Shown: positions 32,793 through 45,833, counted from the first letter of the stretch. The stretch is DNA of 64,000 nt from Coccinella septempunctata (GCF_907165205.1 NC_058193.1:10466544-10530543), one strand, 5' to 3'. A program made the numbers and translations. Notes: generated by a model from the sequence alone, not told the origin.

Positions 32793-34750
32793 TAGACTAC
32801 AAGAAAGCATTCGATTCCATACCTCACGAATGGCTCTTGACTATCTTGAACATTTACAAGGTGGATCCCAATATTGTTAAGTTCCTGAAAAACGCTATGT
32901 CAACCTGGCGTACTAGTCTTCAAAGGAAAGCAGCAGATGGCTCCATTACGACAGGACCTATTCCAATAAGACGCGGAATTTTCCAAGGGGATTCGCTGAG
33001 CCCTCTGTGGTTCTGCATGGCTCTGAATCCCTTATCTCATAGATTGAACTCTACGGACTACGGATTTGCCATCAAAAGCGGCAGTAGAACTATGATGAAA
33101 CTGAATCATCTCCTTTACATGGACGATTTGAAACTCTTCGCATCTACCAAAAAACAAATGCAACAGATGCTGAAAATGGTGGAAGGATTCTCGGAAGACA
33201 TCAAAATGAAGTTTGGATTAGAAAAATGTCGACTGCTCAACATAACGAGAGGGAAAATAGAAGATGGTACGTTCGAACTCAGGGAAGGTGCAGAAATTGA
33301 AGCATTGAAGGAAGGAGACACATACAAGTATCTGGGCATAAAACAGGCAAGAAAAATCAATCAGAGCCAGATGAAGAAAGAACTAACGGAGGAGTTCACC
33401 CGAAGATTGAGAAGAATAATGAGAACTGGCCTTAACAGCAAGAATCTGATAAAAGCTATCAATACCTACGCTTGCTCGGCGCTGAGCTACTCATTCGGTA
33501 TCATCTCTTGGACCACCACCGATTTAGCAGCCTTACAAAGAAAAATAAGGACGATGCTCACTAAACACAATAAACATCACCCCAAAAGCTCAATAGAACG
33601 GACCGAGCTGCCACGACATCTTGGGGGTAGAGGAATTGTTGATTTGTCCAACCGTATGACCCAGGAAATTGAAGGACTTCGAAAATATTTTCTGAGCAAG
33701 GCTGCTTCGTCAGAACTCTATCGAGTAGTTTGTGTTGCTGATACTTCTACACCGTTAAAGCTACAGCAGGACCACTTGGAAACCGTCGAACACTCTGCAG
33801 AAAGTAAAATGCAGAAACTGATTGGCAAACCTTTGCATGGGAGGCACCAGAACGAGGTCAACCATGATTACGTCGACATATCTGCGTCGAACTACTGGTT
33901 GACTTCCGGAAGGTTGTTTCCTGAGACAGAGGGCTTCATGCTTGCCATCCAGGATCAGGTGATTCCAACAAGGAACTACATGAAATATATCGCCAAGAAT
34001 GCCTCAGTGGCGGATGATAGCTGTCGTTATGGCTGTGCGACACATGAAACTATCCAGCACATCACCGGGGGATGTCAGAAGTTCGCGGGCACGGAGTACA
34101 AAAATAGACATGATGCCGTTGCGAAGATTCTTCACCAAGAATTGGCACTAAAACACCAACTTCTAAGTTCGAAAAAGGTTTCTTATTACAATTACCATCC
34201 GGATGCTGTATTGGAAAATGAACATCACAAGCTCTATTGGGATCGCACGGTTCTCACAGACCGGAAAATAACCCACAATAGACCAGACCTCATATTGCTC
34301 AATAAGGATGAGGACACAGCACTTTTCATCGATGTGGCGATTCCAAATAATAACAATCTTCTAGATAGGCACACTGAAAAAATTTCAAAGTACAGAGATC
34401 TCGAGGATCAAACCAGGAGACAGTGGAAGCTGAAAGATGTCAAGACCATCCCTATTGTCATATCATCTACAGGCCTGATACCGAAGAAACTACTAGATAA
34501 CTTGAGGAAACTTCAGCTGGACGAAAATATCTATAGAGTGATGCAGAAGGCGGTACTGCTGGGAACGGCGAGAACTGTACGCAAGTACATGGGAAATTCA
34601 GAGGAACACCGTCTGCTCCGACAGGAAGTGCGGACGGAGCAGGAATCCAACCTACAGCAGGGAGCCGAGGAGCGACCCGAACCCGACCAACACCACGAGC
34701 CCGAAAACCTGGAAAGGGCTCCAACAGAGCTTAATCCTTTTGATATCTGA
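32791..34750 (+). CDS. R4/Dong-type RT plus restriction-like endonuclease (partial, otherwise open)
   Basis: The open frame is about 650 codons without a stop from the truncation to TGA. RT motifs: DYKKAFDSIPHEW (first catalytic Asp), RRGIFQGDSLSPLWFC, LLYMDDLKLF (YMDD). After the thumb region comes a CCHC block, CRYGCATHETIQHITGGC, then the restriction-like endonuclease typical of R2/R4-type LINEs: a conserved RPDLILLNK, FIDVAIPNNNN and EKISKYRDL stretch containing the catalytic D, D and K positions. The enzyme nicks a specific target and reverse-transcribes its RNA there. The tail is acidic and polar. The N-terminal zinc-finger/DNA-binding part is missing through truncation. The open frame suggests a young insertion. 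Confidence 0.85.
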
Positions 34751-34812
34751 GATATCTGGGATAAGTGAATTTTCCTCTGGAGAGGAGTGTAAAAGCCGCA
34801 AGGCTAAAGTCA
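32791..34812 (+). mobile_element. R4/Dong-type LINE, 5'-truncated, inserted in a TAA repeat
   Basis: The element starts inside its RT (codons for LDYKKAFDSIPHEW right after the TAA tract), so it is 5' truncated. It ends after a short 3' UTR (AGGCTAAAGTCA) at TAATAA. The Dong element of Bombyx mori is known to insert into TAA repeats; here both the RLE-type endonuclease and the TAA junctions agree with that group. Confidence 0.8.
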
Positions 34813-37598
34813 TAATAAATCCACTTTATTTACCCAACAGGAATACTCCCAATTATAGGGTAACATATATAGGTACATTTACAAGAAATCAAAACGAGAT
34901 AAATTATTCAAAAAATAATATCAGTTCTCAAAAATAACCAACAATTATTACTAACTAAACATGCTAATCCTGAGTGTATCCACACTTTTACACATGCGAA
35001 ATACCGGTGCACGAACCAACAAGTTTGTACGAGGTGTTGGCAGACGAAAAACATTTGCAGACCTGGAGGCCAGCCTTGGAACGGCAATACACATTTTAGA
35101 CAATAAATACGATGAGTCGATGTCACCCACCAGTAGCCTCTGGGCGAACCTAGCACATTGGTATCTATGTCTTTCGGCCAACGACGATATTCGCAAATCC
35201 CTCATTACGGAGGAAAGATTAGCTCCACGTTCAGGATATATACCTGTTTGCCGAAATAGGACATACTTAAAAAACCTTCTATGGATTCGATTGAGCTGAC
35301 TCAAGTGACATTCATACATGGGAAACCAAATGATACTTCCATATTCCAGCCTACTGACAACCAGTGTGAAGTAAAGACTTCTCAACACTTCCAGATCGTT
35401 GAATTCCTTAGAGCACCTGAATACAAATCCCAGCATTTTATAAGCGGAGGCACAAAGTTCCTCAATATGGGGTATGAAGCTCATTTTAGCGTCAAACAAA
35501 ATGCCGAGATCGCGCATTTGATCCACACGGACGAGGAAATGGTCACCAATGCAGTAATTGCCAACTAAGGGATTCATCCCTCTCGTGAAAGAGATCTGAA
35601 AGCACTTATCCAAATTCAATGTTAGCCCATTCCTCAAACACCAATCCCATACCAAATGCAACCTGGACTGAAGGAGCCTTAAATCATTCACACTACGAAT
35701 CCTCAAGAACAGCTTCAAATCATCAGCATACGCCAAGGCCATGTCCCCCAGGGAATTCAATAGGTCGTTTATGAATACTAAAAATAATAATGGACCAAGA
35801 TTAGACCCTTGAGGAACTCCAGCTCCTAAAACATATTCAAAAGAAACAAAACCATTATAAAACACATAATTGATTCTATCATTCAAGTACGAACTAATTA
35901 ACTTCAAGTAGGCAGGGCAAAAACCGAATGAAGAAAGTTTATTCAACAGGATGGTATGATTAACAGAATCGAAAGCTCTTGAAAAATCGGTATAAATCAC
36001 ATCAACCTGGCCACCATCATCCAAAGACTCGACAACAAACTGTGTTAGAGTAGCCAAATTGGTGATTGTCGACCTGCCCCTCACAAAACCATGCTGACTT
36101 GCAGACAAATGGGGGCGAATACCGTAATATAAACTTCTATACAGTACTTCCTCATAGACTTTTGCGAAATTGGAGAGTATAGATATGGGTCTATAGTTTT
36201 TGATTTCAGACTTATCACCCCTCTTGAAGACAGGGACAACACGTGCTCTTTTCCACAAACTCGGAAAATTAGAGGTTTTCAAACTCTTCGCTATGATGAG
36301 GTGAATAGGTTTAGCAAGAGCAGCGCTGCACCTTCTAACAAAAAAAGCAGGGAGTTGGTCATCACCGGTTGTGTTCTTATCAGGAAACGTTTCCATAATA
36401 GATTGAACCTCTTCTGCATTGATCCCGGGCAAGACAAAGGGGGAGGACCGAACGAATTCAGGCAGACCATCACCAGATGATGCGACATTCATTCCTTCAA
36501 CATTAGAAAAGTGTACTGCAAATGAATCAACTATGGCTTTGGGATCTCTGTAATTGCAATTTTCATCCTGCATCATCCCAGGAATTCTAGTAACGCCTCT
36601 CTTCCGATTTATAAATCGCCAAAATGATGACGGGTCCGACCTGATCTCACCCTGTACCCCAGCCAAATAGTCTTCGTAGTCAGAAGAAACCTGAGACTTC
36701 ACCAATGCCCTCAAACGCTTGAAATCTTCATAGTATCTACTGTTTCCAGTCAGACGCCACTTGGAACGATAAAAATTCTTCAAATGAATGTTTCGTTTAG
36801 TACTTGCATTGAACCACACCGGATATCTCCTTATCGAACCAGCCCTCCTAACAGGAACATGTTCCCCAATAATAGAAAAAAGTTTGTCATAAAAATGATC
36901 CAAGGCAGAATTAACATCAGTGAATGTATCCAAAATGCTCCAATCATAGGAAGAAAGAGACAGATTCAACTCAGAAAAATTGGCTCTTCTGAAGTCAAAA
37001 GATGATGTTCTGGAAACCCCCGGAAAATCCAATTGACGCGAATATGAGGATTGTCTCAGATCAATGCTCAAAGCAGGGTGATAGGGGTCCTCAGAAACAA
37101 AAGGAACCTCACAGTGAGACACTGTCACATCAAGAGCACCACCGACCAGCACCAGATCCAACAGTCGTTCATCTTGGTTCAGCTCAGTATTAAGTTGCTC
37201 CATCCCTATCAGATCACAGAAGTTTCTAAGCAGCGTAGACTTAGAACAAGAAGAAGCACCAACAAAACCTGGAACATTGAAATCTCCAACCACGAGAACA
37301 GTCTCATCCAGAAGTATAATCTCTAGAGCAGACGTAAAGGTTTCGAGCAGTGACAGCGATATGTCAGGAGGTAAATACACAATACAAACTATAAACCTAA
37401 TGGGTGCAGTGCACCGACATAAAATAATATCAACCAAAGGAACAAGATTTTTTATGTATTCAACATCTATGATTTCATATTTTATATCATCAGAAAATGC
37501 CACAAGCACACCTCCTCCTCGAGATCTGTGAACTACATCAAACTGTCTATCGGAGCGCACAACACTATATCCAGGCGGCACAAGCTCTCCATCAAAAA
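34813..37598 (-). mobile_element. 5'-truncated LINE inserted in BEL/Pao P2
   Basis: Minus-strand LINE truncated inside its endonuclease at 37598. Its 3' UTR runs 34950-34820, and its TTA-repeat tail was originally continuous with 32763-32790. It is flanked by AGATTTA at 32756-32762 and 37599-37605. The R4/Dong element now splits the tail from the body. Confidence 0.8.
34951..37598 (-). CDS. LINE ORF2: truncated endonuclease plus RT, open frame
   Basis: An uninterrupted frame of about 880 codons. The endonuclease lacks its first motifs (the N and QTE boxes) but keeps SRGGGVLVAF, VVGDFNVPGF, and a C-terminal DPYHPALSI. RT motifs: DKNTTGDDQLPAFF, KNYRPISILSNFAKVYE, QHGFVRGRSTITNL, YTDFSRAFDSVNH (catalytic Asp), GVPQGSNLGPLLFL, ALAYADDLKLF (YADD). 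This is a Jockey/I-group architecture with no RNase H. Because the frame is intact and the target duplication is perfect, the insertion is young although dead on arrival by 5' truncation. Confidence 0.85.
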
Positions 37599-37605
37599 AG
37601 ATTTA
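37599..37605. repeat. Target-site duplication (right), AGATTTA
   Basis: Matches 32756-32762. The BEL coding sequence resumes immediately after it. Confidence 0.75.
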
Positions 37606-38479
37606 GTTAGAAATAGATTTTTTAAATTAGAAAAATGATGCCAACGTGAAAATTTTTTTAAGAATATTCGGGAATACATAGATCGGGGTTTTTGGGTTGA
37701 ATCAGAGTTTCCATCAGAATATATTATGACTCACCATGGGGTACCCAAAATATCCTCGGAAGGAACGAAGGTGGGGGTATTCTATAACCCTGCGGAGAAA
37801 GACGTTAATGGGGTTACCTTAAACGACTGTATTCTGCCCCTAAACTTCAACAGGATATATCGCATATTTTAAATAGATTTAGGTTACCTCTTATTGCTTT
37901 AACGTGCGACATTCGACAAATGTTTCCTAGTATTATTCTTCATGAGGATGAATATTTTCACATATTTTGGCGTTTTCACCCAACCGAGCCTTTAAAGGAG
38001 TATCAGCATACTCTGGTAATTTTTGGTGCGAAGAGCTCAGCATTCTTGGCTATCCGTACTATAAAACGATTAATTCAGGATAAAGGACATAACTTCCCTT
38101 TGGCGACAAAGGCCTTATCTTCGCAAGCGATTGTTGATGATATTATGACCGGATCGAACACTGAAACTGAAATATATGAATTGAAAAATCAGCTTATTTC
38201 TTTGCTTCGTAAGGGAGGATTTGAACAAGGAAAATGGGTCTGTTCGAATTCAGATGTTATATCGAATGATCCCAATGAAAGTTTTCAATTACCTATTGGC
38301 CGTGCTCCTTGTTCAGTTAAGGTTTTAGGGATATATTGGGATATAAAAATGGATACCCTTTTTTACCGAAATCAGGATTTCAATAAACCACCTTCTAAAC
38401 GAGGTATATTGTCGCGTATCGCGAGAACGTATGATATTAACGGGTATTTGAGCCCCTTCACCTTTTGCATGAAAACGCT
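37599..38479 (+). pseudogene. BEL/Pao P2 reverse transcriptase
   Basis: Continuation of the P2 pol after the LINE insertion. The finger region is spread over two frames with stops (MTHHGVPKISSEGTKVGVFY, VTLNDCILP), then an open frame at 37920-38492 holds RQMFPSIILHEDEYFHIFW (palm, first catalytic region), FGAKSSAFLAIRTIKRLI, and IVDDIMTGSN, where the usual YVDD reads IVDD. VLGIYWDIKMD and the connection follow, ending SPFTFCMKTL at the errantivirus insertion. The Tyr to Ile or Val change before DD is unusual for an active enzyme. Confidence 0.75.
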
Positions 38480-38716
38480 AGTTACATATTAGAATCCTCC
38501 TATCTTCATATAAAAGACCCATGGTTCATCTTGGGATATCATATTACACTGATACCAGGAATTATCCCATGAGTAGGGGAATAGTAGGTTACATGTAATA
38601 TTAATTACGATAGTTTAGGCATTATTGTATTGAATGTCGAGACTTTAACATTGTCCACTTCAACAATAGTCAATAAAGCTTTTTAAAAATCAAAGTTATT
38701 AATTCAGAAACATAAG
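38480..38716 (+). repeat. Errantivirus 5' LTR
   Basis: Starts AGTTACATATTAGAATCC and ends CAGAAACATAAG directly before the PBS. It contains ATATAAAAGACC (TATA-like) near 38507 and CAATAAAG near 38670 as a polyadenylation signal. Confidence 0.85.
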
Positions 38717-38734
38717 TGGCGCAGTCGGTAGGAT
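38717..38734 (+). promoter_or_regulatory. Primer-binding site, tRNA-Ser type
   Basis: TGGCGCAGTCGGTAGGAT matches the type of PBS used by Drosophila errantiviruses such as 17.6 and 297, complementary to a tRNA-Ser 3' end. Confidence 0.8.
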
Positions 38735-39171
38735 ACCCAAAACATTTTTTTTTGACAAACATCGCAAAGAAAATTGTGTTCGTTTCAACGATTAGTTGGG
38801 TATTCTGAAATTTTCATCGAATCTTGGCCCCAAAATCGACCAAGTTCAACCCAGTGGTACAACACCAGCGAGCAGAAGTCAACATCGCGGAAGCTCATAG
38901 TTAGGACAACCAATCATCAGCATTCAGGAGGAGAAATTATAGTTAGGTACGGAGTTTCTAGAACGAAACTGCCTGCTATAATCGCTGTATCCCCTGAAGC
39001 AGAAGAAAAAGAAGAAAGAAGAAATTTTTATGAAGTCAATAGCGTAAGTTTCACATCCTTTTTCCACAATCCAATCACTTTATAGTTTTATGCTCATTTT
39101 AATTTTTTTCTCTCATCTTTTGCATACTTGATTTTTTCTCGTGATTCTATTGTGATATAGTTGATATTTAT

Positions 39172-40302
39172 ATGAACAATATTAGGGATCGTAGTCCTTT
39201 AAGAAGAGAAAACAGAGAACAAATAATGGCAGTTCCTCAAATTCAAAAACATCACATTGATTGCATTCCAGAATATGACGGAAATCCAGCAACTTTGGCT
39301 ATTTTTATTCAATCCAGCGAGTATTTGATTAATAATTTTTCCGATCAAAATAACATTGCTAACCCACAAAATGAATTTCTGCTTCGAGCCATCATTGGCA
39401 AGTTAACCGGAAGAGCACTTAATTTAGTAGGTAGTAGAGGAAATCTGAGAAACTGGTTATCAATTAAGAACTTACTGTTGCAATTTTTCTCAGATCAGCG
39501 AGATGAAAATTGTTTAGTTGGAGATTTGATGCATTTAAGACAGGGAAAATTCGAAAATCCGGTCAACTTTGGTCACAGATGTCAAGATCTTTTAAGTTTA
39601 CTTCTCAACAAAATTCAATTAACGGAAGTAGATCCGAATATTATCGAATTGAAGAAAACTTTGTTCGAAAATCAGGCACTTAATGCTTTTCTTAGGGGTC
39701 TTCATTCTAATTTGCCTATAAGATTGAGAAATCCACAAACCTTAGAACAGGCTATTTCATTCACAATTGAAGAACAGAATTTTGCGTATACTAGGCGGAA
39801 TTTAACAAACACTTATTCTATAAGTCCTCAATTAAAACCTTCTTTTCCGATTAAACAAAATATTGCACGCCCCCTGTATCAGAATTTAAGTCCTATTCCT
39901 CAAACACCATTACCACAAGTTCGCCAAAATTTAAGTAATTCAAGTCAAAATAATCCAAGGAGCATTCAGTTTAGAAATGTGACACCAAACCGTTCACAAC
40001 CGGTCCCTATGGACACATCGTCAGCAAATACAAGACGCACGGAAAGACCGCAAAGTCGAATTCAACCCAATCGGATAAATCAAAGAAATTTCATTTCTGA
40101 AGAACTCTTTCAGCATGATATCGATGAAAGTATTAATCAGTATGATGCAAACGATTCATACTACGATGATTATTCTAACATGTCCAATTACGGTTCAAGC
40201 GATCAGTATGAAGTTACGCCGCAGTTCTGTAACGATAATCAATACTCTGATTTACCTGATGAAAATTTTCAGTCTCTATCAACCCACCAGGATCAAACCT
40301 AA
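39172..40302 (+). CDS. Errantivirus gag
   Basis: Intact 376-codon ORF from the ATG at 39172 (MNNIRDRSPLRRE). The first two-thirds match the helical capsid of gypsy-type Gag: PEYDGNPATLAIFIQSSEYL, a GKLTGRALNLVGSR segment and LMHLRQGKFENPVNFGHRC. The last third is a Gln/Asn/Ser/Pro-rich disordered tail with no CCHC zinc knuckle, as is usual for errantiviruses. The pol frame overlaps its end and is shifted by -1, so pol would be made by ribosomal frameshifting (inference from frames). It forms the particle shell and packages RNA. Confidence 0.8.
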   Translation: MNNIRDRSPLRRENREQIMAVPQIQKHHIDCIPEYDGNPATLAIFIQSSEYLINNFSDQNNIANPQNEFLLRAIIGKLTGRALNLVGSRGNLRNWLSIKNLLLQFFSDQRDENCLVGDLMHLRQGKFENPVNFGHRCQDLLSLLLNKIQLTEVDPNIIELKKTLFENQALNAFLRGLHSNLPIRLRNPQTLEQAISFTIEEQNFAYTRRNLTNTYSISPQLKPSFPIKQNIARPLYQNLSPIPQTPLPQVRQNLSNSSQNNPRSIQFRNVTPNRSQPVPMDTSSANTRRTERPQSRIQPNRINQRNFISEELFQHDIDESINQYDANDSYYDDYSNMSNYGSSDQYEVTPQFCNDNQYSDLPDENFQSLSTHQDQT

Positions 40303-43300
40303 TCAACATTACAAATATTAATAATTCTGCCCTACCCTTCATAAAAATCCCAAATGTCGGTTTGAAATTTATGATTGATACTGGAAGCTCAAAAACCCTA
40401 ATCAGCCCCCGAACTGTTGAAAAATTCTATCAAAAATTCATCAGATATTCTCCCTTCAAAATAAAAACAGCTCACAAAATTACATATCATGAATACATTG
40501 CGCATATACCACTCCCAAAAATTTTCAAAACTAAAGAATACTTCGATTTCCACATTTTTGAGTTTAATGAAGAGTATGACGGATTAATTGGAATGGATCT
40601 ACTGACCCATTTAGGTGCTAATATCGATCTTAAAAAAAATGTGCTTTACACAAAAAATGGACCTATTCCTTTATATTTCAAAAATAACTCTTACTCATAC
40701 GCCCTACCACCTAGATCTCAAAAAGTTATAAAAGTACCCATAAATTCAATCGAAGTCAATCAAGGTATTGTAGAGTATGTGAAATTGAAGGAAGGTATCG
40801 AAATTCCACAATGTTTAATTAAAATAGAAAATAACGAAGCTTACCTGACAATAACGAATAGTAATGAGACGGAAGAACAAATTACGATAAATCCACTCGA
40901 AATCATCGAAATTAATGAATCCGATATTACACCGATCACAACAGCCCAAAATAACGCAAAAACTGATAATCTCTTGAAAGAAAACATGAAAAATCTTCGC
41001 TTAGAACACCTGAATAAAGAAGAAAAAGAAGCCATTCGAAAATTATGCTTTGAATATAGGGACGTTTTTCACTGCAAAAAGTTACCCTTAAGTTTCACGA
41101 ATGTAGTCAAACATGAAATAAGAACTTCGGACGAAACACCAATTTTCCAAAAAGCATATAGAATGCCAGAAACACAAAAGAGAGAAGTTGCAAGGCAGGT
41201 TGAAGAACTTTTGAAAAACGACATTATTCAACCATCCAGTAGTCCATGGAGCAGCCCAGTCATCGTAGTTCCGAAAAAAATTGACGCATCTGGAGAACAG
41301 AAATATCGGTTATGTGTAGACTATAGATTACTTAATAAAAAGAGCATTGACGATCAATATCCACTCCCAAATATAACGGAAGTATTGGACAAGCTAGGAA
41401 ATTGCAAATATTTTTCCACACTCGACCTAGCATCAGGTTACCATCAAATCGAAATGCATCCTAGAGAGGACAACATTTTACGAGGCATTATGAATGAAGC
41501 GTGTGTAGTTTATTTGGATGATATAGTTATATTTTCAACATCACTTCAAGAACATCTAGAAAAACTACGTAAGGTTTTCGATCGCCTAAGAGCAGCAAAC
41601 TTAAAAATCCAAATGGACAAATCCGAGTTTTTAAAAAAAGAGGTTCAATTCTTGGGACACATTATAACATCTTACGATACCCAATTCCCAAAACACCAAC
41701 AGAACTAAAAGGATTTCTCGGACTCACAGGATATTACCGTAAGTTCATAAAAGACTACGCAAAGATAACAAAACCGATGACTGTTTGTCTAAAAAAGGGA
41801 AAAAAATCACTCACTAGGAAGATTTCATACAATCATTCAACAAATGTAAAGAAATATTAACTAATCCCCCCGTTTTGCAATATCCTGATTTCAGTAAAAA
41901 TTTCATAGTCACTACAGATGCATCAAACGTCGCCATTGGAGCTATTTTATCGCAAGGACCCATTGGTTCTGATAGACCAATATGCTACGCATCGAGAACT
42001 CTTAATCAATCTGAAGAACGCTACAGCACCATCGAAAAAGAACTTTTAGCAGTAGTTTGGGCAGTGAAGTACTTTAGGCCATACCTATATGGAAGGAAAT
42101 TTACAATTTGTACTGATCATCGACCTCTAATTTGGTTAGACAAACTCAAGGAACCAAATTCAAAATTACAAAGATGGAAAATTCGACTAGAAGAGTATGA
42201 CTACCAACTCGCATACAAAAAAGGATCTATAAACAAGAATGCTGACGCATTATCAAGAATACAATTGGATACTACAGACACTGAATCTCTAATAAATAAC
42301 GTAGACGAAGACGAAATCGAAAGGCTATTGGAAGACGCTTCATCAGTCGAGATGTCAGAATCAGAATTGGATGAAATCCTAAAAAACCTAGATACGGTGG
42401 AAGAGGGACATAAAGAAAATTCAGAAAGTAATGAAGACACAATGCACTCTACAAATACGGACACGGAAAACTCATCACCGATAAAAATATCAAACGACAT
42501 CATTGACTCGAAACCAAATCAATATTTTATTCAGGAAGTGTATAATAACCCGAAAGCCGTGAGAAAAGAATCCATGGGAAACATAAAAAAATTTTACGTG
42601 CAAATCAGCACTTCGAACAACGAAGACGAGATCATTAAATTCTTAAAAGAATACACTGCAGATAAGAAGAGATATTATTTCCACTTCGAATCCGAGAACA
42701 TGTTTGAAACATTTAGCAACGTTGTAAACAAGCTATTCAACAGAAACGGACCAGAGATAATATACTGCACTGAAAGGAGAGAAGTAATCCAAGATGACGA
42801 ACTTATCAACCAAGCGATTAAATTCCAACACGAGGGAAAAACAAATCATAGAGGTGTAAACGAGACCCTGAGACAACTTCAGCGAAAATATTATTTTCCA
42901 TCCATGAAAGAATACGTTTCGAACTATATAGCGAACTGCGAAATTTGCAAAAAAAATAAATACGAGAGAAACCCTCCAAAAATCGATATGATGTTCAGAT
43001 ACCCCATTCAGGCCTTTTGAAAAAATACATCTAGATATTTATACCTTGGAAGGTACGAAATTTCTAACTATTGTTCACGAAATTAGGTCAAGCTATAGAA
43101 CTGAAATCCAAAAATGCTGTAGATATATTTCATGCCCTATTAAATTACTTTTCTTTTTACGGAACACCGCAACTTATAAGCTCAGATCAAGGAATGGAAT
43201 TTTTCGGACATATTATAAAAGAACTTCTAGAAACACATAAAATAAACACTCATTTCACAACAGCACATCATCCAGATTCTGACGGAATAATTGAGAGATT

Positions 43301-43859
43301 TCATTCAACAATAGCAGAACACTGCAGAATTCTAAGGTCACAATCCAAAGACGCCATAGGAATCATTATGAAATATGCTATAATAGGTTATAACAACTCG
43401 ATTCATTCCACAACCAAACTAACCCCAATCGAACTCACATTCGGCCATACAAAACTGAAAGACCCCCTAGATATCTTGTATGATAAACAAATGTATAGTG
43501 ACTATTTACAAAAACATAAGGAAAAACTAGCTTTAGTTTATAATAAAGTCAACGAAAATATAATTACTCATAAAAATAGGATTGTCAAAAAAATTAACGA
43601 AAATACAAAAAACCCTTTCAAAGTTGGTCAAACAGTCTACGAGAAAAGCTATAAATATGCACGAAACAAAAGCGGACCTAAATTCAGCGGACCATTTACC
43701 ATTACAAAAATATTACCAGGTAATAAAGCGCTCATTCAAAAAATTGAAGGTAACAAATCGAAACAAAACATTGGTCGGACAGTTCATTTGAAAAATCTAA
43801 GACAACCTATTGTTACAGGCTCATCACCCTCGCAACAATCTGCGGGTCCATCATCATAG
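40296..43859 (+). pseudogene. Errantivirus pol: protease, RT, RNase H, integrase, with breaks
   Basis: Protease: FMIDTGSSKTLI (catalytic D-T-G). RT: IIQPSSSPWSSPVIVVPKK, CVDYRLLNKK, STLDLASGYHQIEMHP (first catalytic Asp), then a deletion of several tens of codons at about 41475, resuming at YLDDIVIFS (catalytic pair). Frameshifts lie near 41690 and 41800-41875. RNase H: VTTDASNVAIGAILSQG and CTDHRPLIWL. Integrase: HHCC zinc region ending CEICKKNKYE; a frameshift at about 43010-43070; then the core with SSDQGMEFF and HHPDSDGIIERFH (second D and the E). A chromodomain-less C-terminus follows. Enzymatically dead because of the RT gap and frameshifts. Confidence 0.85.
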
Positions 43860-43903
43860 AATGTACGGAAGTAAAGATAACCCAAATAACAGATAATCCC
43901 GGC

Positions 43904-45556
43904 ATGTTACCCCTGAAAAAGGGATCATCTCAAAATATTGTAAACTATTGGACACTTATTCAAATCTTCGATTTATCCAACATTACGGTGGAATTCAATA
44001 AATTAATATCTAGCTATCAAAATATGAACACATCATTTCACAGTTCAACACACGGCAAAAGCTATTTACACGAAATCTCTAATCACAAATACAATATCTT
44101 AGATTATAAAATCAGTGAAACTCGTAAGAAACTCAGGCAATTAATAACAATCCCGAAAATTAGAGGAAGGAGAGGTTTGATAAATGGATTAGGTTCAGTA
44201 TGGAAATCAATAACAGGAAATCTAGATCAAAGTGACGCTGACAAATATGATGAAGCAATTCAAAATTTGAAAGACTCACAGCAGAACTTGAATGAAGTGG
44301 CAAATTCTCAAATCAGTTTAACAGAAACTTCAATAAATATCTTCAATAATTCTATGAGCAAGTTGCAACATAATCAAGCACTCTTGGAGAATAAAATCAG
44401 CCAAATAAATTTCTGGATGAACTCATCAGCCATGGATTCATGGGATGATTTCAATTTTATTATTCTAAACTCAGTTTTCACACACATTACTTTAGCAATA
44501 GAAATCATAAACCAAATATTGAGCGATATAGAAATAGCTATTTCTTTTGCCCAAACAGGAACTCTTCATTCATCTATAATCTCACATGAATAATTGAAAA
44601 AAGAACTATTCAATATTCAAACAAAATTCATAATAATCAATTACTCTTCGCCATTGAAGACGAAAACATCATTCAGTATTATGTTTGTATTGAAGTCAAA
44701 GGATTCATAAGTAAAAATCAAGTAAGATTCATTCTTGAAATTCCTCTTACGGAAATTAATAATTACAATTATTTTTGAGCTATTTCCATTGCCAATTCTG
44801 AAAAAAACTCTTATCAAATTATCATCCCCCACACAAAATTCCTTTCCTTATGTGAAACAAAATACGCTCTATTCAACCGACCATGCAAAGAAGTTTTTCC
44901 CGCCAATTTCCTATGCGAGGAAAATACAAAACCCATATCATCAAGCAACCCCTGTGAAGTCGAACTACTGAGTGTCAGCAAAAACTACACGAGCTGCAGC
45001 CCAAAAGTTACCAATCTAAGGGGATCAAATGTCCATCAACTGGCCGTTGATTTGGATGGTCATCACAACTGAGGAGAAGATTGCCAGAGTGAAGTGCGCA
45101 GACAGTGCCGAAAAAATAGTGTTGTGCGGAACATACATTATTTTCGTTCCTCACGGCTGTGAAGTGAATGTGGACAAAAAAATTCTAAAAAACTGGAAGC
45201 ATAGCCCCTCTAGAATGAACATTGTCCACTTACCGAACATAAAAATTCAAGAAATATCTGAATCAAAGACTCTTGAAAGAAGTGATCAAGTTCCTTTAGA
45301 ATAGGACGATATCGAACTTGATAACATAAGAAATATTGGACTACAAATAGAACATTCAAAGAAACAAATTCTTTCAATGAAAAGTCCAATCATCCACTAT
45401 GATAATTTGAGTCTTTACACATTGATAATATATGTAATCATAGTTTTTATAATTTTATGGTCTATAGTTAGTAAGTTTAATATAAGAAAAGAGGAAACCC
45501 CTTACACTAGGAAAAATAAAAATAATCCATTGGAGGATATTGAGCTCAAAAATTAG
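43904..45556 (+). pseudogene. Errantivirus env-like (baculovirus F-type fusion protein), broken
   Basis: The first ORF (to 44593) holds a furin-like cleavage site RGRR followed by a hydrophobic GLINGLGSVW fusion-peptide-like stretch, then a helical region with heptads (ISLTETSINIFNNSMSKL), as in insect errantivirus Env proteins related to baculovirus F. Downstream coding is spread over at least two more frames with stops near 44590, 44970 and 45303. A membrane segment (LYTLIIYVIIVFIILW, about 45413-45460) and a short charged tail end at TAG 45554-45556. In its family it mediates membrane fusion. This copy is interrupted several times. Confidence 0.75.
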
Positions 45557-45586
45557 AATTTTCAAAATCCCCAATTTTCTCACTTA

Positions 45587-45596
45587 AGCGCGGAGG
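45587..45596 (+). promoter_or_regulatory. Polypurine tract of the errantivirus
   Basis: GCGCGGAGG-type purine-rich run immediately before the 3' LTR start, where plus-strand DNA synthesis would begin. Confidence 0.6.
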
Positions 45597-45833
45597 AGTT
45601 ACATATTAGAATCCTCCTATCTTCATATAAAAGACCCATGGTTCATCTTGGGATATCATATTACACTGATACCAGGAATTATCCCATGAGTAGGGGAATA
45701 GTAGGTTACATGTAATATTAATTACGATAGTTTAGGCATTATTGTATTGAATGTCGAGACTTTAACATTCTCCACTTCAACAATAGTCAATAAAGCTTTT
45801 TTAAAATCAAAGTTATTAATTCAGAAACATAAG
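45597..45833 (+). repeat. Errantivirus 3' LTR
   Basis: Same length and almost the same sequence as 38480-38716 (one G/C difference in ACATTGTCC versus ACATTCTCC and a shift in a T/A run). Confidence 0.85.

Noticed and set aside
34961..37531. Plus-strand ORFs of 63-112 codons
   Set aside because: All are antisense to the intact LINE ORF2 at 34951-37598.
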